Source: CAYLNG01 sp964497855
GTDB lineage: Bacteria; Verrucomicrobiota; Kiritimatiellia; SS1-B-03-39; UBA6053
Direction of reading: 5' to 3'
Assembly: GCA_964497855.1 (NCBI GenBank)
Contig: CAZCFM010000195.1
Location: 1 to 5,099, forward strand
Length of the DNA stretch: 5,099 nucleotides
In this document: positions 5,023 through 5,099 of the stretch, in pieces
How positions within the stretch are numbered: position 1 is the stretch's first letter
Layout: every line of letters starts with the position of its first letter
Notes under the pieces: model-generated
Told to the model about the DNA's origin: nothing
The model's input: the letters and a program-made list of their open reading frames with translations, nothing else
Databases searched by the model: none
Position numbers and translations under genes: made by a program

Positions 5023-5099
5023 TCCCTTCACACTAGTCCGCATCGATGAGACGATGATGTTGAATGCGTGAAAAATCGCAGAAATCGGGAGCGGGGGCG

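Noticed and set aside
4327..5049. A 240-codon plus-strand open frame opposite the secreted protein.
   Set aside because: Its translation is Arg/Gly-rich with no recognisable domain. The minus-strand frame has a signal peptide and domain motifs throughout.

Overview
The window looks like chromosomal DNA from a Gram-negative, lipid A-making bacterium. A member of the Verrucomicrobiota/Kiritimatiellota/Lentisphaerota (PVC) group is my best guess. This rests on the use of LpxI rather than LpxH, on a large secreted beta-rich protein with a chitobiase-type C-terminal domain and an autotransporter-repeat-like tail (a type of protein common in that group), and on the moderately GC-rich coding DNA. 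The placement is an inference; no rRNA or other marker gene is present.

Layout. Positions 64-2003 (+) carry two lipid A genes that overlap by four bases (ATGA): lpxI (UDP-2,3-diacylglucosamine hydrolase) and lpxB (lipid-A-disaccharide synthase). LpxI makes lipid X, and LpxB joins lipid X to UDP-2,3-diacylglucosamine, so these are consecutive steps of the Raetz pathway. Three bases after the lpxB stop is a perfect 11-bp hairpin whose T-tract lies on the minus-strand side, so it best serves the convergent gene at 2055-2459 (-). That gene encodes a 134-residue basic, lysine-rich protein with an AT-hook-like Arg-Pro-Gly-Arg-Pro-Pro segment. It has no function I recognise, but its features suggest nucleic-acid binding.

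A long intergenic region (2460-2863) separates this gene from a divergent small heat-shock protein gene (2864-3424, +). The region holds the most interesting regulatory signals: a near-consensus sigma-54 (-24/-12) element at 2809-2824, placed correctly for the heat-shock gene, and an upstream inverted repeat AATGACAC-N24-GTGTCATT at 2693-2732 in the range where sigma-54 activators usually bind. The heat-shock gene also has a strong in-frame internal Shine-Dalgarno/ATG at 3021-3037, just before the alpha-crystallin domain and beside three tandem 9-bp repeats. It may therefore make a long (186 aa) and a short (129 aa) form.

Positions 3526-4968 (-) encode a probable exported protein of about 480 residues: a signal peptide, a beta-sandwich-like N-terminal domain, a chitobiase/beta-hexosaminidase C-terminal-type domain and an autotransporter-repeat-like C-terminal region. 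It converges on the heat-shock gene with a 101-bp gap in which I see no convincing terminator. Positions 4969-5099 hold only its upstream region. I see no mobile element, CRISPR array, tRNA or rRNA. The candidates for novelty are the divergent regulatory region and the dual-start heat-shock gene, not an unknown multi-gene system.
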